64,000 nt of DNA from Mesorhizobium norvegicum (GTDB lineage: Bacteria > Pseudomonadota > Alphaproteobacteria > Rhizobiales > Rhizobiaceae): positions 1 through 64,000 of the forward strand of contig NZ_SMYZ01000086.1 in assembly GCF_004919685.1 (NCBI RefSeq). The letters run 5' to 3'. This document shows positions 24,994-34,195 of this stretch, one piece after another (position 1 is the stretch's first letter; each line of letters opens with the position of its first letter). The position numbers and the translations under genes are program-made. Under the pieces are notes generated by a model. It did no database searches. It was given only the letters and a program-made list of their open reading frames with translations, and was not told where the DNA came from.

Positions 24994-25830
24994 TCAGAGC
25001 CTTGTGCGCACCGTCCACAGTTCCGGAAACAGCACGACCTCGAGCATCTTCTTCAGATACGAAGCACCCGACGTGCCGCCGGTGCCGCGTTTCAGGCCGA
25101 TGATGCGCTCGACCGTGGTGACGTGGTTGAAGCGCCAGCGGCGGAAATAATCCTCGAAGTCGACCAGCTTCTCGGCCAGTTCGTAGAACATCCAGTAGCG
25201 CTGCGGATCGCGGTAGATGGTCTGCCAGGCGACAAGGACCTCTTCATTCTCGGTTCGCGTCTCACGCCAGTCAGTTCGCCTGGCATCGGCGCCGATGTCG
25301 AATCCGTTGCGCGCCAGAAGCAGCAGCGCTTCGTCGTAGAGCGATGGCTCGGCCAGGATCGCCTCCAGCTTTCCGCTGAGGTCCGGCCGGTGCTTGTGCG
25401 GCCCGAGCATTGCGAGGTTGCGGTTGCCGGCCATGAACTCGATGGCGCGATACTGCCAGGACTGGAAGCCCGAGGACTGGCCGAGCGCGTCGCGGAATTC
25501 GGTGTATTCGCTGGGCGTCATTGTCCGCAGCACGTCCCAGGCGTTGTTCAGCTGTTCGAAGATGCGCGCGACGCGCGACAGCATCTTGAAGCTCGGCTCG
25601 AGCCGGTCGGCGCGGATCGAACGGATCGCAGCGCCAATCTCGTGCAAAGCGAGTTTCATCCACAGTTCGGAGGTCTGATGCTGGATGATGAACAGCATCT
25701 CGTCATGCGCCGACGACAGCGGCGTCTGGGCCTCCAGCACTTTCTCCAGGTGCAGATAGTCGCTGTAGGACATGCGCTCATTGAACGACATCTGTGCGCC
25801 TTCGGACGCCGGATCGTATGGTTCGCTCAA
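24994..25830 (-). CDS. kynA: Tryptophan 2,3-dioxygenase
   Basis: This heme enzyme oxidises L-tryptophan to N-formylkynurenine, the first step of the kynurenine pathway. The 278-residue protein contains His51 in FIIQHQTSELWMKL at the substrate site and the probable proximal heme ligand His236 in RWRFNHVTTVERIIG. The conserved GTGGTSGASYLK tail loop, which closes over the substrate, is present. Its ATG overlaps the stop of the upstream CoA ligase (ATGA), so the two are translationally coupled. Confidence 0.96.
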   Translation of the reverse strand: MSEPYDPASEGAQMSFNERMSYSDYLHLEKVLEAQTPLSSAHDEMLFIIQHQTSELWMKLALHEIGAAIRSIRADRLEPSFKMLSRVARIFEQLNNAWDVLRTMTPSEYTEFRDALGQSSGFQSWQYRAIEFMAGNRNLAMLGPHKHRPDLSGKLEAILAEPSLYDEALLLLARNGFDIGADARRTDWRETRTENEEVLVAWQTIYRDPQRYWMFYELAEKLVDFEDYFRRWRFNHVTTVERIIGLKRGTGGTSGASYLKKMLEVVLFPELWTVRTRL

Positions 25831-27452
25831 TTGATTTTCTCCGTGCGCAGCCGGAAGCGCTGGATCTTGCCGGTCTGGGTCTTGGGCAGAGCGGCGATGA
25901 ATTTTACTGACCGTGGATATTTGTAAGGGGCGATCGTCGCCTTGACGTGGTCCTGCAGGCGCTTCGTGGTCAACGCGTCAGGCGCCACGCCTTGCACCAG
26001 CACGACATGCGCCTCGACGATCTGGCCGCGCTCGGCATCCTCGGCGCCGATGACAGCGCATTCGGCGACGTCCGGGTGCGACAGCAGCGCCGCCTCGACC
26101 TCGGGGCCGGCGATGTTGTAGCCGGCGCTGACGATCATGTCGTCGGAGCGCGCGGCGAAATGGAAGAAGCCGTCCTCGTCCTGCGTGAAGGTGTCACCGG
26201 TGAGGTTCCAGCCGTCGCGCACGTATTCCTTCTGCCTGTCATCAGCCATGTAGCGGCAGCCGGTCGGGCCGCGCACCGCCAGCCTGCCGGTCGCGCCACG
26301 CGGCAGTTCGCGCATCTCGTCATCGACGATGCGCGCCTCATAGCCGCCGACCGGCTTGCCGGTCGACGCAGGCTTCATGTCGCCAAAGCGGTTGGAGATG
26401 AAGATATGCAGCATTTCGGTGGCGCCGATGCCGTCAAGGATCGGCTTGCCGGTCTTTTGCGTCCACTCTTCGAAGACCGGGGCGGGCAGGGTTTCACCGG
26501 CCGAAACGGCGACGCGCAGCGATGACAGGTCGGCACCTTCATCCATGGCCTTCAGCATCGCGCGGTAGGCGGTCGGCGCGGTGAAGGAGATCGTCGCTTT
26601 GTAGGTCTCGATGATGTGGATCATGTTGGGCGGCGTCGCCTGCTCCAGCAGCGTCGCCGCCGCACCGAAGCGCAGCGGGAAGATGGCGAGCCCGCCAAGG
26701 CCGAAGGTGAAGGCCAGCGGCGGCGAGCCGACGAAGATGTCGTCAGGCGTCACCTGGAGGATTTCGCGGGCATAGGCGTCGGCGATGATCAGGAGGTCGC
26801 GGTGGAAATGCATCGTCGCCTTCGGCACGCCTGTCGTGCCCGAGGTGAAGCCGAGCAGCGCGACATCGTCGCGGCCGGTGTTGACGGCGGTGAACGTTAC
26901 CGACTTGTCGAGAGCGGCACGATCGAGTTCGGCATCATGGTTGGCGGTGCCGTCGAAGCCGATAACCTGCTTGAGGAACGCGCTGTCCTTGGCGCAGGCG
27001 GTCATCTCGTCCATCAGCCTGGTGTCGCAGAGCGCGACGGTGATCTCCGCCTTGTCGACGATCTTGGCGAGCTCGCCGGCGCGCAGCATCGGCATGGTGT
27101 TGACGACCACGGCACCGACCTTGGTGGCAGCCAGCCAGCAGGCGACCATGGCGGGGTTGTTGGCCGAACGGATCAGCACCCGGTTGCCCGGCTTGACGCC
27201 ATAATTCTCGACCAGCGCGTGGGCGAGCCTGTTCGTCCAGTCGGACAGTTCCTTGTAGGTGCGACGGCGGCCATTGCCGATCAGCGCGGTGTGGTCGCCG
27301 AGGCCTTTCTCGACCAGCCTGTCGGTCAGTTCGACACCGGCATTGAGGCGTTCGGGATAGTCAAAGCCATCGAGCAGGATATCCGGCCATTGCTCTGGCG
27401 GCGGCAGGTGATCGCGCGTGAACGTGTCGATATGCGCTGAAGGCCCAAGCAT
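25827..27452 (-). CDS. Probable 2-aminobenzoate-CoA (anthranilate-CoA) ligase
   Basis: This acyl-CoA synthetase of the ANL superfamily (541 residues) is closest in appearance to benzoate/2-aminobenzoate-CoA ligases. The P-loop LGFTSGTTGVPKATMHFH, the GIGATEMLHIF motif and the C-terminal hinge and LPKTQTGKIQRFRLR motif with the catalytic Lys are present. The start at 27452 fits the common MLGPSAHIDTF N-terminus; a longer open frame to 27725 is not supported. Its position before kynA-kynU suggests that anthranilate from KynU is activated to anthraniloyl-CoA. Substrate choice is an inference. Confidence 0.85.
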   Translation of the reverse strand: MLGPSAHIDTFTRDHLPPPEQWPDILLDGFDYPERLNAGVELTDRLVEKGLGDHTALIGNGRRRTYKELSDWTNRLAHALVENYGVKPGNRVLIRSANNPAMVACWLAATKVGAVVVNTMPMLRAGELAKIVDKAEITVALCDTRLMDEMTACAKDSAFLKQVIGFDGTANHDAELDRAALDKSVTFTAVNTGRDDVALLGFTSGTTGVPKATMHFHRDLLIIADAYAREILQVTPDDIFVGSPPLAFTFGLGGLAIFPLRFGAAATLLEQATPPNMIHIIETYKATISFTAPTAYRAMLKAMDEGADLSSLRVAVSAGETLPAPVFEEWTQKTGKPILDGIGATEMLHIFISNRFGDMKPASTGKPVGGYEARIVDDEMRELPRGATGRLAVRGPTGCRYMADDRQKEYVRDGWNLTGDTFTQDEDGFFHFAARSDDMIVSAGYNIAGPEVEAALLSHPDVAECAVIGAEDAERGQIVEAHVVLVQGVAPDALTTKRLQDHVKATIAPYKYPRSVKFIAALPKTQTGKIQRFRLRTEKIN

Positions 27453-27765
27453 GTCGCCGCTATCCCGTCTGCTGGACGGCCAGTGCGCGAGGCGCCTGGC
27501 CGGATGTGGTGGATCTAAAGGTCCTGCTTTTGAGGAGGCTTCGTGCTGCCGTCGCACCTGCTCGGGGATACCCCCAGAAAGAGTGCATATCTGCAGGTTT
27601 TGGGCAGCACAGCAGACCTCCCATTGTCGGCTGTTCGTCAGGGCAGGATCGCACCAGTCGAAATTTGTTTCAAGCCTAAAATGTTTTTGTTCTGGAGCAT
27701 TGACGCGCGGCATGGCGGTGGCCATTGCTAGCGCAGAAACGATGCCATTCCGGGGGAGGGTGCCG
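27453..27765. promoter_or_regulatory. Divergent intergenic region of the kyn module
   Basis: This 313-bp gap separates the minus-strand ligase-kynA-kynU operon from the plus-strand hydrolase gene and must hold both promoters. An AT-rich core lies at about 27660-27700. I found no convincing operator palindrome, and no regulator gene is adjacent. Confidence 0.4.
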
Positions 27766-28596
27766 ATGTTCGAACGTCACATTGCCGATTGGGACAGCGC
27801 CTATGCCAACGGCGCGAACATTGCCGGCAGCGATCGCTGGCCGGCAGCGTGGGCGGAACCCGCGCAAACGTTTCGCAACGCACTTTCGGCAGAGGGTCGG
27901 GCACGGCTCGACATCGCCTATGGTGACGGGCCGCGCAATCGGTTCGATCTTTTCCTTCCCAAAGCCGCTCCCAAGGGGCTCGTGGTGTTCATCCATGGCG
28001 GTTACTGGCTGGAGTCCGACAAGAGTACCTGGTCGCACCTCGCCAATGGCGCGGTCGGCAGCGGCTTCGCCGTGGCGATGCCGTCCTACACGCTGTGCCC
28101 GGACATACGCATCGCCGGCATCGTCAGCGAAATCGGCACGGCGATCGGCAAGGCGGCGGCAATGGTCGGGGGACCGCTGATGCTGACCGGACATTCCGCC
28201 GGCGGCCATCTCGCCAGCCGCATGGTGACCATATCAACGCCTCTGGCAGCCGATGTGGCGCGGCGCATACGCCATGTCGTCTCGATTTCGGGCCTGCATG
28301 ACCTGCGTCCGCTCATGCGCACCGGCATGAACACGGCGCTGGTCATCGATGAACAGGAGGCACTGGCTGAAAGCCCGGCGCTGCTGCGGCCCATGGATGG
28401 CGCCCGCATCACCTGCTGGGCCGGTGGAGGCGAGCGCGCCGAATTCCTGCGCCAGAATGCGTTGCTTGCCAACATCTGGACCGGCCTTGGCGCCACCACC
28501 AGCACCGTGGTCGAGCCTGACCGGCATCACTACGACATTGTCGAAGGCCTTGCCGATCCGGCGCATCCGCTGACACGGACCTTGATCTCGGAGTAG
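27766..28596 (+). CDS. Alpha/beta hydrolase, probable kynurenine formamidase
   Basis: This 276-residue protein has the oxyanion motif HGGYW (77-81) shared with esterase-type kynurenine formamidases, a Ser144 nucleophile in GHSAGGH, a Glu223 acid in GGGERAEF and a His254/His255 pair. It would hydrolyse N-formylkynurenine to kynurenine. This fills the one step missing between kynA and kynU, so the metal-dependent KynB type is not needed. The ATG at 27766 follows GGGGGAGGG; 27742 is an alternative. The function rests on motif and context. Confidence 0.75.
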   Translation: MFERHIADWDSAYANGANIAGSDRWPAAWAEPAQTFRNALSAEGRARLDIAYGDGPRNRFDLFLPKAAPKGLVVFIHGGYWLESDKSTWSHLANGAVGSGFAVAMPSYTLCPDIRIAGIVSEIGTAIGKAAAMVGGPLMLTGHSAGGHLASRMVTISTPLAADVARRIRHVVSISGLHDLRPLMRTGMNTALVIDEQEALAESPALLRPMDGARITCWAGGGERAEFLRQNALLANIWTGLGATTSTVVEPDRHHYDIVEGLADPAHPLTRTLISE

Positions 28597-28645
28597 CGCT
28601 GAGATCATTTTACGCCGTTTTATCAGAGGCTTGACTGACAGTTAT

Positions 28646-29851
28646 TCAGCGCAGCATAAGCACGCTGCAAGCCTCGCCCGCGGCTGCTGCTCGGGCAAAC
28701 GGCGCCCGCACGATCAGCCCGTTGGCGTCGGCCAGCATTCTCAGCATCGAGGAATCCTGGATGCCGAAGGGCGTCGCCACCAGCGCGCCGTCATCTTCCC
28801 TGATCACGGCCCGCACATAGTCCTGGCGTAGGTCATTGGCCTGCATTGCGGCGCCCAATCGCGCCGGGCGTATGTCCTGGCGATGATCGCGGCCGCCGAG
28901 CCGCGCCAGCAGCGGCTTCAGGAACAGCTGCGAGCAGACCAGGCTTGCCACCGGGTTGCCGGGCAGGCCGATGCACCTGATATCGCCGAGGCGGCCGAAC
29001 ATCAGCGGCTTGCCCGGGCGCATGGCGATCTTCCAGAAGCCGAGCGTCATGCCTTCGCCGGTCAGCACATCATGGATCAGGTCGTGGTCGCCGACCGAAG
29101 CGCCACCAAGCGTCACGATGACATCCGCGCCGGCCGCGACCGCTTGCCTGACCAGCGCGGCGATGGCCTCCTTGCGATCGGCGGCAATGCCGAGATCCAG
29201 CGCGCGGGCGCCAACTGACTGTGCGGTGGCGGCAACACCATAGGCATTGGACGAAATGATCTGGTCCGGCCCGAGTTCGCTGCCGGGTGGCAACAATTCG
29301 TCGCCGGTGGCGATGATGGCGACCAGCGGCCGTTTCACCACGCTAACCCGGGGGTGGTTGGCCGACGCCGCCAGCGACAGCGCCGCCGGATCGAGCACGC
29401 GGCCTTTTTCCAGCAGCACGTCGCCTTTCGAAAAGTCGAGCCCGATGCGACGAATGTTGCGCCCTTCGGCGGTGGGTTCGGTCACTTCGATGTCGCCGCC
29501 GCCGAGATCCCTGACATTCTCCTGGATGACGATGGTGTCTGCGCCTTCGGGCAGCGGCGCGCCGGTGAAGATGCGCACCGCCTGTGCCTTGCCGACCGTT
29601 CCGTCAAAGCCACGTCCAGCCGGTGCCATGCCGATCACCGAAAGCCGTGACGGCACCGGCGCCACATCGGCGGCACGCACCGCATAACCATCCATGGCAG
29701 AAGCGTTGAAGGGCGGTTGGGTGCGAAGTGCGACGACCGGTTCCGCCAGCACGCGATCCACGGCCTCGAAGAGCGGAACGCTTTCGCTGGCCAGCGGCGC
29801 AGCGCCTTCCAGCAGGCGCTCGAGCGCCTCCGCGACCGGAACCAGCGCCAT
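28646..29851 (-). CDS. moeA: Molybdopterin molybdenumtransferase MoeA
   Basis: MoeA inserts molybdate into adenylylated molybdopterin to finish the molybdenum cofactor. The 401-residue protein has domain I (NASAMDGYAVRAADV), the central MogA-like domain (PLVAIIATGDELLPPG, VTLGGASVGDHDLI, GLPGNPVAS) and a C-terminal beta domain. It overlaps moaC by one base (TAATG). It is the last gene of the ppiD-trpD-trpC-moaC-moeA operon. Confidence 0.95.
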   Translation of the reverse strand: MALVPVAEALERLLEGAAPLASESVPLFEAVDRVLAEPVVALRTQPPFNASAMDGYAVRAADVAPVPSRLSVIGMAPAGRGFDGTVGKAQAVRIFTGAPLPEGADTIVIQENVRDLGGGDIEVTEPTAEGRNIRRIGLDFSKGDVLLEKGRVLDPAALSLAASANHPRVSVVKRPLVAIIATGDELLPPGSELGPDQIISSNAYGVAATAQSVGARALDLGIAADRKEAIAALVRQAVAAGADVIVTLGGASVGDHDLIHDVLTGEGMTLGFWKIAMRPGKPLMFGRLGDIRCIGLPGNPVASLVCSQLFLKPLLARLGGRDHRQDIRPARLGAAMQANDLRQDYVRAVIREDDGALVATPFGIQDSSMLRMLADANGLIVRAPFARAAAAGEACSVLMLR

Positions 29852-30333
29852 TAGGAATTCGCCTTGTAGTCGCCCGACTTGCCGCCGGTCTTTTCGACCA
29901 GCCGGATGCCGGAGATGACCATGGCACGATCCACCGCCTTGGCCATGTCGTAGATGGTCAGGCAGGCGACGGAGGCGGCCGTCAAAGCTTCCATCTCGAC
30001 GCCGGTCTTGCCGGTGACACGCGCAAGCGCGGTGACCTTCAAGCCGGGCAGGGCATGGTCAGGCTCGATGTCGACGGAAACCTTGGTGAGCAGCAGCGGA
30101 TGGCAGAGCGGAATCAGCTCATGGGTCTTCTTCGCCGCCATGATGCCGGCGATGCGCGCGGTGCCGAGCACGTCACCTTTTTTGGCATTGCCGGCGAGGA
30201 TCATGGTCAGGGTCTCGGGCTGCATCGCGACAAAACCCTCGGCGATCGCCGTGCGCGTCGTCTCCGCCTTGTCGCCGACATCGACCATGTTGGCCTCGCC
30301 CTGTGCGCCGAGATGGGTGAGGGCCGATGTCAT
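29851..30333 (-). CDS. moaC: Cyclic pyranopterin monophosphate synthase MoaC
   Basis: MoaC completes cyclic pyranopterin monophosphate formation after MoaA in molybdenum cofactor synthesis. The 160-residue protein has the conserved MVDVGDKAETTRTAIAEG start, the KKTHELIPLCHPL block and EMEALTAASVACLTIYDMAK with active-site residues. It starts 2 bp after trpC and overlaps moeA by one base. Linkage of moaC-moeA to trpDC is common in alphaproteobacteria. Confidence 0.96.
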   Translation of the reverse strand: MTSALTHLGAQGEANMVDVGDKAETTRTAIAEGFVAMQPETLTMILAGNAKKGDVLGTARIAGIMAAKKTHELIPLCHPLLLTKVSVDIEPDHALPGLKVTALARVTGKTGVEMEALTAASVACLTIYDMAKAVDRAMVISGIRLVEKTGGKSGDYKANS

Positions 30334-30335
30334 CG

Positions 30336-31148
30336 TCAGACGGCCTCGGCCGATACCTTGCCCGTCAAAAGCAGGCGCGTGGCCGTGGTGACGTCCTGTT
30401 GCCGCATCAGGCTCTCGCCGACAAGGAAGGTGTCGATGCCGGTCTTCTGCATCCTGAGGCAGTCGTCATGGGTGAAAATACCGCTCTCGCTGACCAGCAG
30501 GCGGCCGCCCGGCACCATCGGCGCCAGCCGCTCCGAGGTCTTAAGGCTGGTTTCGAACGTTCTCAGATTGCGGTTGTTGATGCCGATCAGCTGCGACGAC
30601 AGTTTTACCGCACGCAGCGTCTCTGCCTCGTCATGCACCTCGATCAGCGCATCCATGCCGAGTTCGAATGCCGTCGCTTCCAATTCGCTCGCCAGGGCAT
30701 CATCGACACTGGCCATGATGATCAGGATGGCGTCCGCGCCCCAGGCGCGCGCTTCATAGACCTGATAGGGATCGAACAGAAAGTCCTTGCGCAGTGCGGG
30801 CAGGGCGACGGCCGCACGTGCCTTGGTGAGAAATTCCGGCGCGCCCTGGAAGGACGGTGCATCGGTCAGCACCGAAAGACAGGCGGCGCCGCCTTTCTCA
30901 TAGGCCTGCGCCAGTGCCGGTGGATCGAAATCGACCCGGATCAGCCCCTTGGACGGGCTCGCCTTCTTGATTTCGGCGATCAGGGCGAAACCGCCCGATC
31001 TGTGCTTCGCCTCGAGTGCGGCGAGAAAGCCGCGCGGTGCGTCGGCATCTTTTGCCCGCGCCTTGATTTCGGCCAGCGGCATGCGTGCCTTTGCCGCCGC
31101 GATCTCGTCGCGCTTGTAGGCCTCGATCTTGCGAAGAATGTCAGACAC
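30336..31148 (-). CDS. trpC: Indole-3-glycerol phosphate synthase
   Basis: TrpC closes the indole ring in tryptophan synthesis. The 270-residue TIM barrel has FALIAEIKKASPSKGLIR with the catalytic Glu and Lys, VLTDAPSFQG, ALRKDFLFDPYQV and the phosphate-binding GINNRNLRTFE and VSESGI motifs. It is not fused to TrpF. It is separated from trpD by 3 bp. Confidence 0.96.
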   Translation of the reverse strand: MSDILRKIEAYKRDEIAAAKARMPLAEIKARAKDADAPRGFLAALEAKHRSGGFALIAEIKKASPSKGLIRVDFDPPALAQAYEKGGAACLSVLTDAPSFQGAPEFLTKARAAVALPALRKDFLFDPYQVYEARAWGADAILIIMASVDDALASELEATAFELGMDALIEVHDEAETLRAVKLSSQLIGINNRNLRTFETSLKTSERLAPMVPGGRLLVSESGIFTHDDCLRMQKTGIDTFLVGESLMRQQDVTTATRLLLTGKVSAEAV

Positions 31149-31151
31149 GTT

Positions 31152-32162
31152 TTATCCGTTCGAAATCTCGACCAGCCTGTCGAGCACTTGCTGGGCCCGG
31201 CCGCTGTCGATGGCTTGCGCGGCGAGCGCGATGCCGTCACCAAGCGTCGTCGCTTTGCCCGCCACCACCAGGCCGGCGCCGGCATTCATCAGCACGGTGT
31301 CCCGATAGGCGCCGGCAGCGCCGCCCAGCATATCGCGCAATGCCGTGGCGTTGTAGGCCGCGTCACCGCCGCGCAATTCGTCCTTGGTGTGGCGTGCCAG
31401 CCCAACCGCTTCAGGGGTTAGCGTGAAGCTGCGGATCTCGCCGCCGATCAGTTCGGCGACCTGCGTCTCGCCGGTGGTGGTGATCTCGTCATAGCCATCG
31501 CCATGGGCAACCCAGGCATGCTCGGCGCCCAGCGCCTTCAGCGTCTCGGCCACCGGCAGGATCCATTCCGGCAGGAACACACCGACCATCTGCCGCTTGA
31601 CGCCGGCCGGATTGGAAAGAGGCCCGAGCAGATTGAAGATGGTGCGGGTGCCGAGTTCGACGCGGGTCGGACCGACATGCTTCATCGCCGGATGGTGCGC
31701 GGGCGCGAACATGAAACCGACGCCCGCCTCATGGATGCAGCGGCCGATGAATTCGGGCGAGATGTCGATCTTGACGCCGAGCGCAACCAGCACGTCGGCG
31801 GCTCCTGTCAGCGACGACAGGCCACGATTGCCGTGCTTGGCAACCGGCACACCGCTGCCGGCGATGACGAACGCCGATGCCGTGGAAATGTTGACGCTGT
31901 GGGAATTGTCGCCGCCGGTGCCGACGATATCGATAGCGCCGTCCGGCGCGTCGACGCGCAGCATCTTGGCGCGCATGGTGGCGACGGCGCCGGAAATCTC
32001 GCTCACCGTCTCGCCGCGCACGCGCAGCGCCATCAGGAAGCCGCCGATCTGGCCGGGTGTGGCGTCACCCGACATGATGATGTCGAAGGCCTCGCGCGCT
32101 TCCTCGAAGGAAAGCGCGCTGCCGGTCGCGACCTTGGCGATATGGATTTTCAGCGCGCTCAT
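31152..32162 (-). CDS. trpD: Anthranilate phosphoribosyltransferase
   Basis: TrpD joins anthranilate to phosphoribosyl diphosphate. The 336-residue protein has the PRPP site DIVGTGGDNSHSVNISTASAF, the FMFAPAHHPAMKHVGPTR anthranilate-site region and the NLLGPLSNP motif. It is not fused to an amidotransferase, so trpE/trpG must be elsewhere. Its start overlaps the ppiD stop (ATGA). It shares anthranilate as a metabolite with the nearby kyn module. Confidence 0.96.
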   Translation of the reverse strand: MSALKIHIAKVATGSALSFEEAREAFDIIMSGDATPGQIGGFLMALRVRGETVSEISGAVATMRAKMLRVDAPDGAIDIVGTGGDNSHSVNISTASAFVIAGSGVPVAKHGNRGLSSLTGAADVLVALGVKIDISPEFIGRCIHEAGVGFMFAPAHHPAMKHVGPTRVELGTRTIFNLLGPLSNPAGVKRQMVGVFLPEWILPVAETLKALGAEHAWVAHGDGYDEITTTGETQVAELIGGEIRSFTLTPEAVGLARHTKDELRGGDAAYNATALRDMLGGAAGAYRDTVLMNAGAGLVVAGKATTLGDGIALAAQAIDSGRAQQVLDRLVEISNG

Positions 32163-34051
32163 CTTGTCGAGGCTTGGGCAATGGCGGCCTGATCGATGCG
32201 AACGTCGTACTGCGTCTGCAACTGCGCCACCAGCTGATCGAGCAGATCATCCGACATGCCGGAGGTGAAGGATTTCTGCGCATCGTCCGGCACCGAACTG
32301 GCATCGGCCCCGGCGGGCTCGAACACTTCGGCGACCTTGTACAGGATCTGGCCGTCGCCGGTGGGCGAGGGGATCAAGCCGGTGCCGCCTTCGCCGACGC
32401 CGAACATCGCTGCCGCGCCCTCCTTGCCGAAATCGACATCGTCGGCCTCGCGCTTGACGCCGCGCTTGGTCTGCTTCTCCAGCTTGAGTTCACCGGCAAT
32501 GACGTCGAGCGTGGCACCGGCCTTGAGCCGCTTTTCAAGCTCGTCAGCCTTGGCGGCGAGCCGCTTGGTGGTCTCGGCTGCCGTCCAGTCGGCGACGGCT
32601 TTCTGACGAACCTCGTCCAGCGTGCGGTCGCGAGCCGGCGTGACAGAAGCCACCTCGTAGAAGACAAAACCATTGTCTGCCGTGGTCAAAGCTTCGTTCT
32701 CCGTGCCGGGTTCGGCGTCGAAGACAGCCTTGATCAGCTCCGGCGATTGCGGCAGGTCCTTGACGATGCTTGCGTCAGGCCGCAATCCGCTGCGATCGAT
32801 GGCGTCGATGGTGATGAGCTTCAGCTTCAGCTTGGTGGCGGCGTCGGCCAGCGAACTGCCGGCGGCGCGGGTATCTTCATAGCTGTCACGCACGTCCAGA
32901 AGGATGCGGCTTGCCTCGCCCAGCGCCAGGTCCTTGCGAATCTGGTCGGACACCTCGGTCAGCGGCTTCACCACCTCGGGCTTGATTTCGGTGACGCGCA
33001 GCAGCACCGGGCCGAAGGCGCCCTGCACGACCTGGCTGACTTCATTGGCATTGAGCGCGAAGGCCGCGTCGGCGACCGCCTTGTCGGCGATCTTGTCCTT
33101 GGCCAGCGTGCCGAGCAGCGTATCGGCCGGGGTCTTGCCTTCCGCCGTGACGAGCTTGTCGAAAGTGGCGCCGGCCTTGAGCGAATCGAGCGCTGCTTTG
33201 GCCGCATCCGGCGTCTTGAACACAAGCTGCTCGATGGTGCGCAGTTCCGGCGTGGTGTAGCGCGCCTTGTTCTTGTTGTAGTCATCGCTGACCTGGCTGT
33301 CGGTGACGGCGGTCGTGTCCATGATGTCGACCGGTTCGAGGCGGACATAGGAGAATTTGCGGTATTCGGGCGCCGCGTATGTCTTCTTGTTTGCTTCGAA
33401 ATAGGCCGAAAGCACGCTGTCGGACGGCGCCTGGATCGGCTCGACCAATGCCTTGGGCAGCGTCAAATAGTCGATGGTGCGGTCTTCGCCGCGATAGAGC
33501 GCAACTGCCTTGAAGAAAGTGTCCGGAGCCTTGAGGCCATCCGAGACCGCCTCGACGATCTGCTGGCGCACCGCCACCTGGGCACGGTTCTTCAGATAAT
33601 CCTCGGGCCGCATGCCAACCTGGCGCAGCATGTATTCGAATGTTCTGCGGTCGAACTGACCGCCTGGGCCCTTGAAGGCCGGGTCTTCGCGCGTCAGCTC
33701 GGCCAGCCGGTCCTTGGAAAGTCCGAGGCCCAGTTTGCGCGCCTGTTCGTCAAGAACGGCACCCGAGACGAGCTGAGCCAGCACCTGGTTATCGACGCCG
33801 AGCGCCTTTGCCTGTTCGTGGCTGAGACGCTGGCCGAACTGCTGCGACATGACGGCGAGCTGGCGATCATAGGCGAGACGGTATTCGTTGATCGACACTT
33901 TGGTGCCGCCAGCGGTTATAACCGAATCGTGGCCGGCGAAACCGCCCATCAGCCGTCCGGAAATGCCCCAGACCAAAAAGCTGAGCACCAGCAACACCAA
34001 CAGCCCCTTCGCGACCCAGGTGCCTGCCGCGCTTCTCAATATACCAAGCAT
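32159..34051 (-). CDS. PpiD-like periplasmic folding chaperone (SurA N-domain, parvulin)
   Basis: This 630-residue inner-membrane-anchored protein has one N-terminal membrane helix (about 16-36, GLLVLLVLSFLVWGISG), a SurA-like N domain (about 40-200) and a central PPIC-type peptidyl-prolyl isomerase region (about 240-380), with the bulk in the periplasm. It probably helps fold outer membrane and secreted proteins. The start at 34051 excludes a long non-coding upstream extension. It is the first gene of the trp/mo operon. Isomerase activity is uncertain because many PpiD domains are degenerate. Confidence 0.88.
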   Translation of the reverse strand: MLGILRSAAGTWVAKGLLVLLVLSFLVWGISGRLMGGFAGHDSVITAGGTKVSINEYRLAYDRQLAVMSQQFGQRLSHEQAKALGVDNQVLAQLVSGAVLDEQARKLGLGLSKDRLAELTREDPAFKGPGGQFDRRTFEYMLRQVGMRPEDYLKNRAQVAVRQQIVEAVSDGLKAPDTFFKAVALYRGEDRTIDYLTLPKALVEPIQAPSDSVLSAYFEANKKTYAAPEYRKFSYVRLEPVDIMDTTAVTDSQVSDDYNKNKARYTTPELRTIEQLVFKTPDAAKAALDSLKAGATFDKLVTAEGKTPADTLLGTLAKDKIADKAVADAAFALNANEVSQVVQGAFGPVLLRVTEIKPEVVKPLTEVSDQIRKDLALGEASRILLDVRDSYEDTRAAGSSLADAATKLKLKLITIDAIDRSGLRPDASIVKDLPQSPELIKAVFDAEPGTENEALTTADNGFVFYEVASVTPARDRTLDEVRQKAVADWTAAETTKRLAAKADELEKRLKAGATLDVIAGELKLEKQTKRGVKREADDVDFGKEGAAAMFGVGEGGTGLIPSPTGDGQILYKVAEVFEPAGADASSVPDDAQKSFTSGMSDDLLDQLVAQLQTQYDVRIDQAAIAQASTR

Positions 34052-34195
34052 TTTTACTTCCGATTTATGCGCATTTTCGCATGCGCCGAGTCTGAAACAA
34101 GCGCAATAGCGCCCTTCCGGTCCACTGTCGATTGCTTTGTGGCCTGATTTTGGTAGTGAGGGCCAGAGCCCGATATCGCCCGGAGGAGCAAACCC

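Noticed and set aside
32174..34147. Plus-strand open frame of 657 codons over ppiD
   Set aside because: It is antisense to a gene with clear membrane helix and chaperone domains; it is a GC-bias artefact.
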